Positions 62,317 to 64,000 of a stretch of DNA of 64,000 nucleotides are shown piece by piece. The DNA lies in contig JADEXA010000008.1 in NCBI GenBank assembly GCA_015207365.1, positions 62,001-126,000 on the forward strand, in the 5' to 3' direction. The position numbers and the translations under genes were made by a program. Position 1 is the first letter of the stretch. Each line of letters begins with the position of its first letter. A model generated the notes under the pieces. The model saw nothing but the letters and a program-made list of their open reading frames with translations, had not been told where the DNA came from and did no database searches. Origin of the DNA: Vacuolonema iberomarrocanum LEGE 07170. Its GTDB lineage: Bacteria > Cyanobacteriota > Cyanobacteriia > Elainellales > Elainellaceae.

Positions 62317-64000
62317 ATGACTCAATTCCTCATAGACACTGTTTGGTGGGTTCCCCTATATGGGTTACTGGGGGCGATCGTGACCTTACCGTGGGCGGTG
62401 GGAATGGTGCGGCGAACGGGGCCGCGCCCGGCGGCTTATTTCAATATTTTGATGACCCTGCTGGCCTTAGTGCACAGCATTACCTTGTTGTTGGCAACTT
62501 GGGCTCTTCCCGTCCTCCATTTGGATCGCGCCTGGCTGGATTTCATGGATTTGCGGCTGACGCTGTCGGTGGAAGTCTCCTCAATTAGCGTGGGAGCCGC
62601 CGTACTGGCAACGGGGCTGAGCCTATTGGCACAGATCTTTGCCCTGGGCTATTTGGAGAAAGATTGGGCACTGGCGCGGTTTTATGGGCTGATGGGCTTT
62701 TTTGAGGCCGCGATGAGTGGCTTGGCCTTGAGCGATTCACTATTCCTGAGTTATGCCCTTTTGGAAATGCTGACCCTTTCCACATACCTGCTGGTGGGTT
62801 TTTGGTATGCCCAACCGTTGGTGGTAACAGCCGCGCGGGATGCGTTTCTGACAAAGCGCGTCGGGGATATGTTGCTGCTGATGGGGGTGGTGTCGCTGAG
62901 TGCGATCGCCGGAACCCTTGGCTTTGGGCAATTGGGCATTTGGGCAGAGACGGCACAACTTTCCCCGCTGGTCGCCACGCTCCTAGGGCTGGCGTTAATC
63001 GCAGGGCCGGTCGGCAAGTGCGCCCAGTTTCCCCTCAACCTGTGGCTGGATGAGGCCATGGAAGGCCCAAACCCGGCATCGATTCTGCGAAACTCGGTGG
63101 TGGTGGCCTGTGGAGCCTATGTGCTGATCCGGATGGAACCAATTCTGGCGCTGTCGCCTGTAGTGCTGACGACTCTGATTGCAATCGGCGCGGTAACGGC
63201 AGTTGGAGCCTCGCTGGTGGCGATCGGGCAAATCGATATCAAGCGAGTCATTTCCCATTCCACCAGCGCGTATCTGGGGCTAGTGTTCATTGCAGTCGGC
63301 ATGCAGCGGCAGGATATTGCGCTGCTTTTGCTCTTGACCCATGCGATCGCCAAAGCCCTACTGTTCATGAGCGTCGGTTCCATCATCTTGACCACCAATA
63401 CCCAAAACATCACGGAGATGGGTGGATTGGCCGCTCGGATGCCCGCAACCAGCTCAACCTATATCGTCGGATCGCTGGGCATGGTCGCCGTCCTCCCCTT
63501 GGGGTCTTTCTGGGCCTTGCAGCAATGGGCGACGACGGTTGGCAGTCACCTGATGGCGCTGATGCTGGTGGTGCTGCTGGTCAACAGCTTGACAGCCTTT
63601 AACTTGACGCGGGTATTCGGGTTGATTTTTTGGGGCCAGCCGCAAGCCAAGACAAGGCGCGCTCCTGAGGTTCCCTGGTTACTGGCCACCCCCTCTATCT
63701 CCTTGGCCATCATCACGCTATTGCTACCGCTGATGCTGAACCAGTGGGGCTTACTGCCAGAGATGGCCGTCTGGGCATCGATGCCGACGGTGCTACTGAT
63801 GGCATCGGGATTGCTGGGTGTTGGATTGGGAGGGGTGTTGTATTTGTCGCCGCGATCGCCCGAGCTGCGTGGTGAAGGCTGGAAAGTACTGCAAAATATC
63901 CTGGCCTACGACTTCCATACCGACCAGCTTTATCGCCTCACGGTCGTGTTTGCGGTGCGGCAGGGAGCGCGGCTCACCGCCTGGTTCGACCAATATGTGG
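62317..64000 (+). CDS. NDH-1 subunit NdhF3/NdhF4-type (CO2-uptake complex), 3' truncated by window
   Basis: 561 codons are open to the window end, with no stop. A polytopic proton-translocating antiporter-like subunit of the NuoL/NdhF family. Typical segments: AQIFALGYLEKDWALARFYG early, LPLNLW-type motif here as FPLNLWLDEAMEGPNPASIL, and DIKRVISHSTSAYLGLVFIA, then LLLLTHAIAKALLFMSVGSI. The Lys and Glu residues of the antiporter channel are present. The divergent ccm neighbour favours the NDH-1 CO2-uptake form: in several beta-cyanobacteria an NDH-I4 set (ndhF4-ndhD4-chpX) sits next to ccm genes. F3 or F4 cannot be decided here. Confidence 0.85.
   Translation, partial: MTQFLIDTVWWVPLYGLLGAIVTLPWAVGMVRRTGPRPAAYFNILMTLLALVHSITLLLATWALPVLHLDRAWLDFMDLRLTLSVEVSSISVGAAVLATGLSLLAQIFALGYLEKDWALARFYGLMGFFEAAMSGLALSDSLFLSYALLEMLTLSTYLLVGFWYAQPLVVTAARDAFLTKRVGDMLLLMGVVSLSAIAGTLGFGQLGIWAETAQLSPLVATLLGLALIAGPVGKCAQFPLNLWLDEAMEGPNPASILRNSVVVACGAYVLIRMEPILALSPVVLTTLIAIGAVTAVGASLVAIGQIDIKRVISHSTSAYLGLVFIAVGMQRQDIALLLLLTHAIAKALLFMSVGSIILTTNTQNITEMGGLAARMPATSSTYIVGSLGMVAVLPLGSFWALQQWATTVGSHLMALMLVVLLVNSLTAFNLTRVFGLIFWGQPQAKTRRAPEVPWLLATPSISLAIITLLLPLMLNQWGLLPEMAVWASMPTVLLMASGLLGVGLGGVLYLSPRSPELRGEGWKVLQNILAYDFHTDQLYRLTVVFAVRQGARLTAWFDQYV

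Noticed and set aside
1..64000. tRNA, rRNA or riboswitch genes
   Set aside because: I looked for T-arm GTTCGA-type motifs with matching acceptor stems and for known riboswitch cores by eye and found no convincing case; tRNAscan-SE and Infernal/Rfam runs would decide.

Overview
The window is chromosomal DNA from a beta-cyanobacterium. The clearest signs are a beta-carboxysome gene set (ccmK, ccmL, ccmM, ccmN, ccmO), a phycobilisome lyase pair (cpcE, cpcF), ndhS, thf1/psb29, an NdhF-type CO2-uptake subunit, and very frequent GCGATCGC (HIP1) octamers both in and between genes. No rRNA, convincing tRNA, CRISPR array or prophage was seen. I cannot name a genus from this sequence alone.

Layout. 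0-2 kb: the tail of a nucleotide-sugar epimerase-like gene and an exopolysaccharide-initiating sugar phosphotransferase. 2-11.3 kb: three large minus-strand paralogues (FG-GAP propeller, Calx-beta in two of them, RTX nonapeptides, type I secretion-like tail) with ftsW between the first two. 11.3-13 kb: a gene-poor patch of palindromic elements, then a YefM/YoeB-like toxin-antitoxin pair with a broken antitoxin copy in front. 13-18.2 kb: glcF-glcE, divergent from a branched-chain/neutral amino-acid ABC permease and ATPase. 18.8-21.7 kb: a Ser/Thr kinase, a dense cluster of hairpin elements with a transposase stub, and an EVE-domain gene. 22-31.7 kb: mostly housekeeping and photosynthesis genes (thf1, hemF, mrp, rodA, ndhS) with a STAS regulator and uncharacterised proteins. 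32-37.4 kb: GDSL hydrolase, PmbA-type protease, cobI, TonB-like and YdcF-like proteins. 37.5-46.1 kb: pyrH-frr, RNase H, PHP, pepA, hydrolase, and a minus-strand STAS/mini-RNase III/rlmB/DUF1816 row. 46.3-53.8 kb: a GGDEF-EAL receptor, cpcE, cpcF, a GNAT and a lipoprotein serine hydrolase. 54-64 kb: an unrecognised 609-aa protein converging on ccmO, the minus-strand ccm cluster, a 1.5-kb divergent intergenic region, and ndhF3/F4 running off the window end.

How the parts fit. The right end is a carbon-concentrating locus: NDH-1 CO2-uptake genes appear to diverge from carboxysome shell and scaffold genes. GlcE/GlcF (glycolate oxidation, photorespiration) lies elsewhere in the window. Envelope functions recur (sugar-phosphate transferase, FtsW, RodA, TonB-like, YdcF-like, secreted RTX proteins).

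The least explained signals are: at least four families of roughly 80-107-bp palindromic elements (two with clear multi-copy conservation and end repeats), the RTX paralogue that has lost one propeller blade plus its Calx-beta domain, the interrupted ccm operon with a 22-bp perfect hairpin between ccmM and ccmN, and the unrecognised 609-aa neighbour of ccmO.
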